Shown one piece after another: positions 41,093 to 49,977 of a stretch of 64,000 nt of DNA. This stretch comes from Rhodospirillaceae bacterium (GTDB taxonomy: Bacteria > Pseudomonadota > Alphaproteobacteria > Dongiales > Dongiaceae): the NCBI GenBank assembly GCA_008012315.1, contig SSEL01000007.1, forward strand, positions 1 to 64,000, in the 5' to 3' direction. Position 1 is the first letter of the stretch; every line of letters starts with the position of its first letter. Position numbers and translations under genes: made by a program. The notes beneath the pieces are model-generated. The model was not told where the DNA came from. It saw only the letters and a list, made by a program, of their open reading frames with translations, and did no database searches.

Positions 41093-44060
41093 GGAGGCGG
41101 GTTCCTTCGGGATCGAGGAAATGGGGCGCGACGATCTTCACCAGGGTCGAGCGGCCGCGGATCGGATCGGCGGCAAGGACGGTCTTGCCCTGCCATTTGT
41201 CGAGGCCGCCTTGGATGAAGCCCAGCCCGATCCAGTGGCCGAGCGACGGGCTCTCGGTGACGGAGGTGACCCAGCCGAGCCCATGCCCGTCTTCCTGGCC
41301 CTGTTCCGCGAGGATGGCGCCGCCTTTGAACATCTCGCCCTTCGTTACCGGGACAAGACCGACGAGGCGGGCGCGGTCGTCGCGCCGCAGATCGGGCCGT
41401 TGCCGCAGTACATCGCCGATGAAGGATTTCTTCGTCGAGGCCATGCGGCCGAGGCCGAGATCTTCCAACGTCGTGCGGCCATCGAGTTCCGGACCGCCGA
41501 CATGACCTTTCTCGATGCGTAAAGCGCCCAAGGCTTCGAGACCATAAGCGCAGCCGCCGAGCTCTTTCGCGGTGTTGCGCAAAGCGCGCCATAAGGCGGG
41601 ACCATGGGATGCGCCGATATAGACCTCATAAGCCAGCTCCCCCGAAAAACTGATCCGGGCGAGGCGGCAAGGCACACCGTTGAAGACACCGTTGCGAACC
41701 GCCATGAAGGGAAAAGCCTCATTGGCGAAATCCAACTCGCCAATATTGGCGGCCAGCAAATTTCGGGCATGCGGACCCGCCACCGAGATGCCGGCCCATT
41801 GATCCGTCACCGAGGTCAGTGAGACGCGCAGCTCCGGCCAACGGGTCTCCAGTAAATCCTCCAGCCAGGCCATCACCTTGGCAGCATTGCCGGTGGTCGT
41901 GGTCATGAAATATTCGGTCTCGGACAGGCGCCAGGAGGTGCCGTCATCCATCACGATGCCGTCTTCCCGCAGCATCACGCCGTAGCGCGCCATGCCGGCC
42001 TTCATCGCCTTGAAGCCGTTAACATAGACGCGGTCGAGGAACTCGGCCGCATCGGGCCCCTGGACGGCGATCTTGCCGAGGGTCGAGACATCACAGATGC
42101 CGACGGCATCGCGTGTCTGCCGCATCTCCCGCAGATAGGCTTCATCCACCGTCTCGGCGTTTTGCGGATAATACCAGGGGCGCATCCACAAACCGGTTTC
42201 CAGCATATGCGCGCCGCTATCGGCGACGACATCATGCAGTGGTGAGCGGCGGATCGGCAGCAGATGCTTGTCGCGCTCCATCCCGGCCAGCGCACCGATA
42301 GAGACTGGCGCGAAAGGCGGGCGGAAGGTGGTCGTGCCGATCTCGCCGACCGACCGGTTGGCCATTTCCGACAGCAGGGCCAGCGCCGGTACGGCGGAGG
42401 TGCGGCCCTGATCCGCCGCCATGCCGAGCGTGGTGTAGCGTTTCAACAGTTCCGGCGCCTCATAGCCTTCCTGGTTGGCCAGCAGGATATCGGCGGCGGT
42501 CACGTCATGCTGCAAATCGACGAAGATCTTCTTGAGATTGAGATCGCTGGCAAGACGCACCGGCCTGATCGGCGTTTCCCAGCCGCCGGGTGCGGGAATA
42601 TCCTCGACCGGCGCCTTGCGGCCGAGCGCGGCGGCCGCGGCTGCTGCGATCGCCCGCCCGGACCGCGCGCAATCATCGGATCGCCAGAGCCCGGCGGCCG
42701 AACCGACGCAATCGATCGGTTCATTGGCACGGCCGGGCAGGAAGGCCTGCAGGCTCTCGTTCCAGGACGGCTTGACGCCGCGCTGGCTCAGCAGATGCTG
42801 GGTCGGCGACCAGCCGCCGGAGACCGCGACGATATCGCAGGCAAGACGGCTGCCGACCGCACCCTGTCCATTTGCCGGCCCGATATCGACGGTCCGCACA
42901 TGGCGGCTGCCGAGCGTGGCCCGGACCGATTGTCCAAGGCGCAGGTCGATGCCGGTATTGTTGGCAAGCCTGTGCAGCGGTTCCGAGATCCGGTCGCGGC
43001 TGTCGATCAGTGTCACTGAAAGGCCGGCGATGGCGAGATCGCGGGCCGTCGCATAAGCCGAATCATTCGTCGTCGCCAGCACGACGCGGCGGCCGGGCGC
43101 CACCGCCCAGCGATTGAGATAGGAGCCGACGGCCGAGGCCAGCATGACGCCGGGGCGGTCGTTGCCGGCAAAGAGCAGCGGCCGCTCCATGGCCCCCGCG
43201 GCGATGATGATGCGCTTTGCCCGCACGATCCAGAATCGTTCCCGCCAGGGAATTGTCGTGGCCTGCGCCGGATCGCGCCGCTCTACCAGCCCGGCGACGG
43301 TGCCGTCATAGAGGCCGAAGGCCGTCGTACGTTTCAGGACGCGGATATTGACGGATTTGCTCAGCCTGTCGACCTGGCTTGCCAGCCATTGCGCCGCCGG
43401 TTGCCGCTCGATCGTGCCGGTATCGGCGAGCAGCGCGCCGCCCAGCTCGAAATCGCGTTCGGCCAGGATCACGTCGAGGCCGGCCTCGGCGGCGATCCGT
43501 GCTGCTTCCAAACCTGCCGGTCCGGATCCAATAATCAGCAAATCGCAGAAGGTGTTGACTGTTTCATACTGGTCCGGATCGGGTTCCCTCGAGGCCTTGC
43601 CCAGACCCGCCGCGCGCCGGATGAAATGTTCGTAGAACAGCCAGCTTTTCGGGCCGCGGCCGGGACCCATGAAGGTCTTGTAGTAGAAACCGGCGCCGAG
43701 CAGGCTGGAGAAGAGCTGATTGACCGCGCCGAAATCGGTGTTCAGGCTTGGCCAGCAATGTTGGGCATGCGCCGACAGGCCGTCATGCAGTTCTTCCGTG
43801 CTGGCGACGGCATTCGGCAGGGACCGGGCACCGTCGCCCAGCGTCACCAGCGCGTTGGCCTCTTCCAGGCCGGCCCCCATGATGCCGCGCGGCCGGTGAT
43901 ATTTGAAGCTGCGGGCGACGAACTGGATGCCATTGGCCAGCAGGGCCGAGGCGAGGCTGTCGCCGGCATGGCCCGTCAATGCCCGGCCGTCGAAGCTGAA
44001 GCGGTATTGGCTGTTGCGGTCGATCAGACCGCCTTGCGGCAGACGAAAGCCCGTGCTCAT
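41085..44060 (-). CDS. soxA: sarcosine oxidase alpha subunit
   Basis: A 991-residue subunit. The N-terminal part has the ferredoxin-like domain (FSFDGRALTGHAGDSLASAL) and an NAD-binding motif LIIGSGPAGLEAARIAAEAG near residue 175. The C-terminal ~370 residues are a GcvT-like folate-binding domain (YVNGFKAMKAGMARYGVML, ISFSGELAYEVYIGA). With SoxB it oxidatively demethylates sarcosine to glycine, passing formaldehyde to tetrahydrofolate and electrons to oxygen. Normal length. The ATG overlaps the soxD stop. Confidence 0.92.
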   Translation of the reverse strand: MSTGFRLPQGGLIDRNSQYRFSFDGRALTGHAGDSLASALLANGIQFVARSFKYHRPRGIMGAGLEEANALVTLGDGARSLPNAVASTEELHDGLSAHAQHCWPSLNTDFGAVNQLFSSLLGAGFYYKTFMGPGRGPKSWLFYEHFIRRAAGLGKASREPDPDQYETVNTFCDLLIIGSGPAGLEAARIAAEAGLDVILAERDFELGGALLADTGTIERQPAAQWLASQVDRLSKSVNIRVLKRTTAFGLYDGTVAGLVERRDPAQATTIPWRERFWIVRAKRIIIAAGAMERPLLFAGNDRPGVMLASAVGSYLNRWAVAPGRRVVLATTNDSAYATARDLAIAGLSVTLIDSRDRISEPLHRLANNTGIDLRLGQSVRATLGSRHVRTVDIGPANGQGAVGSRLACDIVAVSGGWSPTQHLLSQRGVKPSWNESLQAFLPGRANEPIDCVGSAAGLWRSDDCARSGRAIAAAAAAALGRKAPVEDIPAPGGWETPIRPVRLASDLNLKKIFVDLQHDVTAADILLANQEGYEAPELLKRYTTLGMAADQGRTSAVPALALLSEMANRSVGEIGTTTFRPPFAPVSIGALAGMERDKHLLPIRRSPLHDVVADSGAHMLETGLWMRPWYYPQNAETVDEAYLREMRQTRDAVGICDVSTLGKIAVQGPDAAEFLDRVYVNGFKAMKAGMARYGVMLREDGIVMDDGTSWRLSETEYFMTTTTGNAAKVMAWLEDLLETRWPELRVSLTSVTDQWAGISVAGPHARNLLAANIGELDFANEAFPFMAVRNGVFNGVPCRLARISFSGELAYEVYIGASHGPALWRALRNTAKELGGCAYGLEALGALRIEKGHVGGPELDGRTTLEDLGLGRMASTKKSFIGDVLRQRPDLRRDDRARLVGLVPVTKGEMFKGGAILAEQGQEDGHGLGWVTSVTESPSLGHWIGLGFIQGGLDKWQGKTVLAADPIRGRSTLVKIVAPHFLDPEGTRLHA

Positions 44061-44344
44061 GACGATTGACCATCCACTAATGGAGCGAGTGCGGCCTTGG
44101 CCAATGTGACCGAGGCGATTTCATGGGTCAGCGTATCGCGCTCGACGATCAGCCAGAGGCGGCAGCCATCGATATGCTGCCAGCGTTCGCGATGCGGCCC
44201 TTTGGGATTCGCCCGGCGATAGACCGCCTCGATCCAGGCCTCCATCGGCGCGGCGAGATCGGGATAGGTGATATTGGCATCGCCGCCATAGGAGAATTCG
44301 CTATGGTCGCGTTCGCCGCAGAAAGGGCATTTGATGCGCAGCAT
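44057..44344 (-). CDS. soxD: sarcosine oxidase delta subunit
   Basis: A 95-residue zinc-binding SoxD: MLRIKCPFCGERDHSEFSYGG (CxxC plus His) at the N-terminus and RWQHIDGCRLWLIVERDTLTHEI, the typical third Cys region. It binds zinc in the heterotetramer. Located 13 bp after soxB and coupled to soxA by ATGA. Confidence 0.9.
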   Translation of the reverse strand: MLRIKCPFCGERDHSEFSYGGDANITYPDLAAPMEAWIEAVYRRANPKGPHRERWQHIDGCRLWLIVERDTLTHEIASVTLAKAALAPLVDGQSS

Positions 44345-44357
44345 GATGGTCCCTTCC

Positions 44358-45617
44358 TCAATGCAGCTTCGGGATCGGGCCGACGCCCGCTTCGTCGATC
44401 ATGGCACCGCGCCTGAAGCGATCCAGCGAGAAGGGCGCCGCCAGCTTGTCCGGCTCGTCGCGCGCCAGAAGATGGGCGAAGCACCAGCCGGAAGCCGGTG
44501 TCGCCTTGAAGCCGCCATAGCACCAGCCGGCATTGAGATAGAGGCCGTCGACTGGCGTCCTGTCGATGATATGTGAGCCATCCATCGTCATATCCATCAC
44601 CCCGGCCCAGTGACGGAGCAGGCGGACCCGGCCGAGACAGGGCATCAGCGAGACGCCGAGGGCGGCGACATCGCGCACCACCGGCAAGTTGCCGCGCTGG
44701 GCATAGGAATTGTACATGTCGAGATCGCCGCCGAAGACCATGCCGCCTTTATCCGACTGGCTGATATAGAAATGGCCATGGCCGCCGAAGCCGATCACGT
44801 AATCGAGCAAGGGCTTGATCGGTTCGGAGACGAAGGCCTGCAACAGATGGCTTTCGATCGGCAGGCTGAGCCCGGCCATCTCGCCCAGCCGCGAGGTATG
44901 ACCAGCCACGGCGATGCCGGTCTTGCCGGCGCGGATCTGACCCCGGCCGGTTTCCACGCCGACAATCCGGCCGCCCTCACGCAGGAAACCGGTGACCTCG
45001 CAATTCTGGATGATATCGACGCCGAGCGCGGCGGCGGCCCTGGCGTAACCCCAGACCACCGCATCGTGGCGCGCGGTGCCGGCGGTCGGCTGCATCAAGC
45101 CGCCCCAGATGGGGAACCGCGCCGTCGGCCGGTAATCGAGATGCGGCACCAGGTCCTGCATGTCCTGGCGGTTCAGCAGGCGCGCCGCAATGCCGTGCCG
45201 CCGCATGATATTGCCGCGCCGCGCGGCACCGTCCAGCGCGTCAGGCGAATGCGCCAGGAGAATCTGGCCGCGGGGGCTGAACATCACGTTGTAGTTCAGC
45301 TCATGCGAAAGACTGTTCCAGAGCTGGAGGGAGAAGTCGTAGAACTCGGTCGCGCCGGGTAGCATGTAATTGGACCGCACGATCGTCGTGTTACGCCCCG
45401 CATTGCCCGAGCCGATATAGCCTTTTTCCAGGACGGCGACATTGCGGATGCCGAATTCCCGGGCCAGGTAATAGGCTGTGGCGAGGCCATGCCCGCCCCC
45501 ACCGACGACGATCACATCATAGCTGGGTTTGGGGTCGGGATTGGGCCAGGCGCGCGGCCAGTCCCGATTGCCCGTGATGGCATGGTTGATCAGAGACAGG
45601 GCCGAATAGCGAGGCAT
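44358..45617 (-). CDS. soxB: sarcosine oxidase beta subunit
   Basis: A 419-residue DAO-family flavoprotein with covalent-FMN and FAD sites. Rossmann motif VIVVGGGGHGLATAYYLARE near residue 35; GSGNAGRNTTIVRSNYML follows. ATG 45617 (MPRYSALSLINHAITG) has GGAAG 7 bases before it and matches SoxB proteins; an earlier start adds 31 unrelated residues. First gene of soxBDAG. No glyA, purU or betaine-demethylation genes are adjacent, so sarcosine may derive from another route. Confidence 0.9.
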   Translation of the reverse strand: MPRYSALSLINHAITGNRDWPRAWPNPDPKPSYDVIVVGGGGHGLATAYYLAREFGIRNVAVLEKGYIGSGNAGRNTTIVRSNYMLPGATEFYDFSLQLWNSLSHELNYNVMFSPRGQILLAHSPDALDGAARRGNIMRRHGIAARLLNRQDMQDLVPHLDYRPTARFPIWGGLMQPTAGTARHDAVVWGYARAAAALGVDIIQNCEVTGFLREGGRIVGVETGRGQIRAGKTGIAVAGHTSRLGEMAGLSLPIESHLLQAFVSEPIKPLLDYVIGFGGHGHFYISQSDKGGMVFGGDLDMYNSYAQRGNLPVVRDVAALGVSLMPCLGRVRLLRHWAGVMDMTMDGSHIIDRTPVDGLYLNAGWCYGGFKATPASGWCFAHLLARDEPDKLAAPFSLDRFRRGAMIDEAGVGPIPKLH

Positions 45618-45826
45618 CGGAAGCTTCCATCGGAATCGCGCCATATACAGCGTTGCAACCTTTGTCGCATGGGTGAAAAAGAAAAAGCATCCGAAAGATG
45701 CCCTTGGCATAGAGGAATTTTCTGCCCTGGCCGCCGAGTACAGACAAAACCTCTGGCTGAATCTCGCTACCGTGACCGGGTCGAGCCTGCCTCGGCATCC
45801 TCATCAAGACGACTGGACCCGATCCC

Positions 45827-47374
45827 ATGAAACGCACAGCCAAGGTCGCCACCGTCAAAAGCCCGGCCAAACTTTCATCGCCGAGAGTCGCGCAAATGCG
45901 CCGCCCCAGCCGGGCGCCAGGTCTGGACCGGCTGCAGGATACCCGGCTCTTCAAGGAATTCGCCTATCTGGACGGCTCCTGGACCGCCAGCGCCAGCGGC
46001 CAGGTGATCCCGGTCACCGATCCCGGCACCGGCGCATGGATCGGCAGCGTCCCGGCCTGGACCGCTGCCGAAAGCGAGGCCGCCATCGGCGCCGCATCGC
46101 GCGCCTTTCCGGCCTGGTCGGCGCTTCTGCCGCAGGAACGTGCAAAGCTGCTGCGCGCCTGGTTCGACCAGATGATCCAGCATCGCGAGGATCTGGCGGT
46201 GCTGATGACGGTGGAGCAGGGCAAGCCGATTTCGGAAGCGCGCGGCGAGATCGATTATGCCGCCTCCTTTGTCGAATTCTATGCCGAGGAGGCGAAGCGG
46301 ACGAATATCGAATCCGTCACCTCGCATCTGCCCGGCGCCGCCATGACGGTGTCGCGGGCGCCGATGGGGGTCGCGGCCTTGATCACGCCCTGGAACTTTC
46401 CCTCGGCCATGATCACGCGCAAGGCCGCTGCCGCACTGGCAGCCGGCTGCACCGTCGTCATCCATCCCTCGAAGGAAACGCCGTTCTCCGCTTTAGCGTT
46501 GGCGGAGCTGGCGGAACGCGCGGGCCTGCCCGCCGGTGTCGTCAATATCGTCACCGGCCAGGCAACTGAGGTGGTGCCGCCGATGACGGCCTCGCCGCTG
46601 GTCCGCGTCCTCTCTTTCACCGGGTCGACCGAGATCGGCCGGCTGCTTTATGAACAGAGTGCGGGGACGATCAAATCGCTGATCCTGGAACTCGGCGGTC
46701 ATGCGCCTTATCTGGTCTTTGCCGATGCCGATCTCGACCGCGCGGTCGATGCGGCGATCGGCGCGAAATTCGCAACCTCCGGCCAGGATTGCCTGGCAGC
46801 CAACCGAATCCTGATCGAGCGGCCGGTCTATGAAGCCTTCGCCGCGAAATTCGCGGAACGGGTGGCAAGCCTCTCCGTCGGGATCGGCCTCAGCGATCCG
46901 GTGATCGGCCCGCTCATCAATGAGAAAGCCGTCGCCAAGCAGGAAGCACAGATCAGCGACGCTTTGGCGCGCGGCGCATCGGTGCTGACGGGCGGCGGGC
47001 GGCATGCGGCCGGTCCGCTCTTCTTCGAACCGACGGTGCTGGGCGATGTGCCGCATGACGCGCTGATCTTCCGCGAGGAAACCTTCGGCCCGATTGCCGC
47101 GCTGGCGCCGTTCGACAGCGAGGAAGAAGCGATGGCCTTGGCGAACGCGACGGACTATGGCCTCGTCGCTTACCTTCACAGCACCGATACGGCGCGCATC
47201 GCGCGAGTCTCGCGGCAACTGGATTTCGGCATGATCGCCGTCAACCGTACCAAGATCACCGGCGCGCCTATTCCCTTTGGCGGCTGCAAGCAATCCGGCC
47301 TCGGCCGCGAGGGCTCGCGCCTTGGTATGGAAGCCTTCATGGATGTCAAATATGTCTGTCAGGAAGTGAGCTGA
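45827..47374 (+). CDS. doeC: aldehyde dehydrogenase, probable aspartate/succinate-semialdehyde dehydrogenase (DoeC-like)
   Basis: A 515-residue NAD(P)-dependent aldehyde dehydrogenase. Catalytic Glu in LILELGGHAPYLVF, nucleophile Cys in TSGQDCLAANRIL, and ITPWNFPSAMITRK are intact. In the ectoine pathway DoeC oxidises aspartate semialdehyde to aspartate. GabD-like succinate semialdehyde dehydrogenase is the alternative. An N-terminal ~35-residue basic extension (KRTAKVATVKSPAKLSS) precedes the fold; the true start may be downstream, such as MRRPSRAPGLD. Followed by an M24 protein and an aminotransferase. Confidence 0.78.
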   Translation: MKRTAKVATVKSPAKLSSPRVAQMRRPSRAPGLDRLQDTRLFKEFAYLDGSWTASASGQVIPVTDPGTGAWIGSVPAWTAAESEAAIGAASRAFPAWSALLPQERAKLLRAWFDQMIQHREDLAVLMTVEQGKPISEARGEIDYAASFVEFYAEEAKRTNIESVTSHLPGAAMTVSRAPMGVAALITPWNFPSAMITRKAAAALAAGCTVVIHPSKETPFSALALAELAERAGLPAGVVNIVTGQATEVVPPMTASPLVRVLSFTGSTEIGRLLYEQSAGTIKSLILELGGHAPYLVFADADLDRAVDAAIGAKFATSGQDCLAANRILIERPVYEAFAAKFAERVASLSVGIGLSDPVIGPLINEKAVAKQEAQISDALARGASVLTGGGRHAAGPLFFEPTVLGDVPHDALIFREETFGPIAALAPFDSEEEAMALANATDYGLVAYLHSTDTARIARVSRQLDFGMIAVNRTKITGAPIPFGGCKQSGLGREGSRLGMEAFMDVKYVCQEVS

Positions 47375-47383
47375 GGCCGCGCC

Positions 47384-48532
47384 ATGTACGATAATCCTTT
47401 TTCCGATGGTGAAATCGAAAACCGCCTCAAGGCGTTTCGCAACCGCCTGGCCGAGCGGCGGCTGGATGCCGCGATCGTTGCCTCGCCGGAGAATGTTTTC
47501 TATCTGACGGGCCTCGATCACTGGGGCTATTTCGCGCCGCATCTCCTGATCGTGCCGCTGGAGGGGCGGCCGGTTCTCGTGACGCGCGCGATGGAGCGGG
47601 TCTCGGTCGAGAAGCAGGTGCGCGCGGCGGATTTCCGCGGGCATCCCGACAGCGAGACGGCGGCCGATATGGCGGCTCGCGTCCTGCAGGATCTTCGTCT
47701 CGCCAATCGTGCCGTCGGTCTCGAATGCTGGACCTCGGGCATGAGCCACGGGCTCGCGCAATCGCTCCTGGCGCAGGTCGATGCCAAGTGGACGGATATA
47801 TCCGGCCTCGTCGATGAGATGCGGCTGGTCAAGAGTGCCGAGGAGCAGGCGTTGATGCGCCGCGCCGCCGCCGTCACCGATGCCGCTGCCGAAGCCGCGA
47901 TCGGGGCGATTACAGACGCCGCCACGGAACGGCAGGTCGCGGCCGCGTGCCAGGCCGCCATGACATTGGCGGGTGGCGATCCGGTCGGCTTTGGTCCCTT
48001 CATCCGTCCCGGCAGCCGGCTGGGCGAGGAGCATGCGACCTGGGGCAATGGCGCCTATCGGCATGGCGAGCCGGTCTTTCTCGAGCTTTCCGGCTGTGTC
48101 GGTCGCTATCATGCGCCGCTCGGCCGCATCGTGCATGTCGGTGCCGCGCCGGATGGCGATATCGCCATGGCGGAGGTAACCAAGCGCGCTTTCGATGCGG
48201 TGATCGCTGCTCTGAAGCCGGGCATCCGCGCGCGCGATGTCTACGGCGCCTGGCAAGCAGTTGTCGACGATGCCGGTCTTGCACATTATCGCCGGCATCA
48301 CTGCGGCTATTGCGTGGGCATCGGACAACCGCCATCCTGGACCGGCGGTAATTCGGTGACCGGCTTGCGGCGCGATTCCGATCTGCCGATCAAAAGCGGC
48401 ATGTCGTTCCACATCCTGTCCTGGCTCATGGGGACCGGACGCGGCGATTATTTCATATCCAATGCCGTGCTGCTTGGCGACAAGGGCGCGGAAGTTCTGA
48501 CCAAGACACCGCTTGGTCCCATCATCAGGTAA
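47384..48532 (+). CDS. second creatinase-fold M24 hydrolase, substrate unknown
   Basis: A 382-residue protein with the same two-domain fold as DoeA (VFYLTGLDHWGYFAPHLLIV; ELSGCVGRYHAPLGRIVHVG; YCVGIGQPPSWTGGNSVTGL). Canonical M24 metal ligands are again missing, so it is closer to creatinase and ectoine hydrolase than to aminopeptidase P. It lies 9 bp after doeC and before the aminotransferase. Candidates are a second ectoine-derivative hydrolase or a creatinase giving sarcosine for the neighbouring Sox complex; the sequence does not decide. Confidence 0.75.
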   Translation: MYDNPFSDGEIENRLKAFRNRLAERRLDAAIVASPENVFYLTGLDHWGYFAPHLLIVPLEGRPVLVTRAMERVSVEKQVRAADFRGHPDSETAADMAARVLQDLRLANRAVGLECWTSGMSHGLAQSLLAQVDAKWTDISGLVDEMRLVKSAEEQALMRRAAAVTDAAAEAAIGAITDAATERQVAAACQAAMTLAGGDPVGFGPFIRPGSRLGEEHATWGNGAYRHGEPVFLELSGCVGRYHAPLGRIVHVGAAPDGDIAMAEVTKRAFDAVIAALKPGIRARDVYGAWQAVVDDAGLAHYRRHHCGYCVGIGQPPSWTGGNSVTGLRRDSDLPIKSGMSFHILSWLMGTGRGDYFISNAVLLGDKGAEVLTKTPLGPIIR

Positions 48533-48542
48533 GGAGATTGCG

Positions 48543-49922
48543 ATGCTGCCGAACGACACCTTGGACCAATGGGACCGGGCGAATTTCTTCCATCCCTCGA
48601 CGCATACGGCGCAATTCGCCCGCGGCGAAATGCCGAACCGCATCGTGACGGGCGGGAAGGGTTGCTATATCCAGGACCGCGACGGCAACAAGCTGCTCGA
48701 TGCCTTTGCCGGGCTCTATTGCGTCAATGTCGGTTACGGCCGCCCGGAAATCGCCGAGGCGATCGCCAAACAGGCCGCCGAGCTTGCCTATTACCATGCG
48801 TATGTCGGCCACGGCACCGAAGCCTCGATCACGCTCGCCAAGATGATCGTCGAGCGCGCGCCGAAGAACATGTCGCGGGTCTATTTCGGCCTCTCGGGAT
48901 CGGATGCCAACGAAACCAATATCAAGCTGATCTGGTACTACAACAACGTCCTCGGCCAACCGAAGCGCAAGAAGATCATCTCGCGCTGGCGCGGCTATCA
49001 CGGCTCCGGTTTGATGACCGGCTCGCTGACCGGCCTCGAACTGTTCCACAAGAAATTCGATCTGCCGCTGGCCCAGGTCATTCATACCGAGGCGCCCTAT
49101 TACTATCGCCGCCAGGATGCGTCCCTGTCGGAAGCGGATTTCTCGAAATATTGCGCCGACCAGCTCGAGAAGCTCATCCAGGCGGAAGGCCCGGATACTA
49201 TCGCCGCTTTTGTCGGTGAGCCGGTACTCGGTACTGGCGGCATCGTCCCGCCGCCGCAGGGTTATTGGCAGGCGATCCAGGCGGTGTTGAAGAAATACGA
49301 TATCCTGCTGGTGGCCGATGAGGTGGTCACCGGTTTCGGCCGTCTGGGATCGATGTTCGGTTCAGACCATTACGGGATGGAACCGGATATCATCACCATC
49401 GCCAAGGGCCTCACCTCGGCCTATGCGCCGCTCTCGGGATCGATTGTTTCGGAACGCGTCTGGAAGGTGCTGGAGCGCGGCAATGACGAATTCGGGCCGA
49501 TCGGCCATGGCTGGACCTATTCGGCGCATCCTCTCTGCGCCGCCGCCGGTGTCGCCAATCTCAAGCTGATCGACGATCTCGGCCTGGTGCGCAATGCCAA
49601 GGAGACGGGCGCCTATCTCGTCAACAAGATGAAAGAGGCGCTGGCCGACCATCCGATCGTCGGCGAGGTGCGGGGCGACGGGATGCTCTGCGCGGTGGAA
49701 TTCGTCGAAGACAAGAAAGCGCGCCGCTTCTTCGATCCCGGCAAGAAGGTCGGCCCCCAGATTGCCGCAGCCCTCCTGAAGCAGAACGTGATCGGCCGTG
49801 CCATGCCGCAGGGCGATATACTGGGCTTCGCGCCCCCGCTCTGCCTGTCGAAAGACGAAGCGGATCTGGTCGTCAAGGCGACAGCGAAGGCGGTGGATGA
49901 GGTGAAAGCGGCGCTTCGCTAA
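48543..49922 (+). CDS. doeD: class III aminotransferase (DoeD-like)
   Basis: A 459-residue PLP omega-aminotransferase. PLP Lys in DIITIAKGLTSAYAPLSG, aromatic-binding GLSGSDANETNIKL and DEVVTGFGRLGSM are present. DoeD transaminates L-2,4-diaminobutyrate to aspartate semialdehyde, the substrate of the upstream dehydrogenase. A GABA, taurine or beta-alanine aminotransferase would look similar. ATG 48543 follows AAGGAG. It closes the plus-strand doeC-M24-doeD unit. Confidence 0.78.
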   Translation: MLPNDTLDQWDRANFFHPSTHTAQFARGEMPNRIVTGGKGCYIQDRDGNKLLDAFAGLYCVNVGYGRPEIAEAIAKQAAELAYYHAYVGHGTEASITLAKMIVERAPKNMSRVYFGLSGSDANETNIKLIWYYNNVLGQPKRKKIISRWRGYHGSGLMTGSLTGLELFHKKFDLPLAQVIHTEAPYYYRRQDASLSEADFSKYCADQLEKLIQAEGPDTIAAFVGEPVLGTGGIVPPPQGYWQAIQAVLKKYDILLVADEVVTGFGRLGSMFGSDHYGMEPDIITIAKGLTSAYAPLSGSIVSERVWKVLERGNDEFGPIGHGWTYSAHPLCAAAGVANLKLIDDLGLVRNAKETGAYLVNKMKEALADHPIVGEVRGDGMLCAVEFVEDKKARRFFDPGKKVGPQIAAALLKQNVIGRAMPQGDILGFAPPLCLSKDEADLVVKATAKAVDEVKAALR

Positions 49923-49977
49923 GGATATGGCGGACAGCGCATCGTCTTGCAGGCGTTGCGCTGTCCCTGCCGTCACG

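Noticed and set aside
47384..48532. Calling the second M24 protein Xaa-Pro aminopeptidase
   Set aside because: The canonical metal-binding Asp/Asp/His/Glu/Glu set is not present, and its closest visible resemblance is DoeA/creatinase.
46493..48643. A 716-codon open frame on the minus strand opposite the aldehyde dehydrogenase and M24 genes
   Set aside because: High GC content leaves antisense frames open. The translation has no domain motifs, and both sense genes have intact catalytic residues and ribosome-binding sites.
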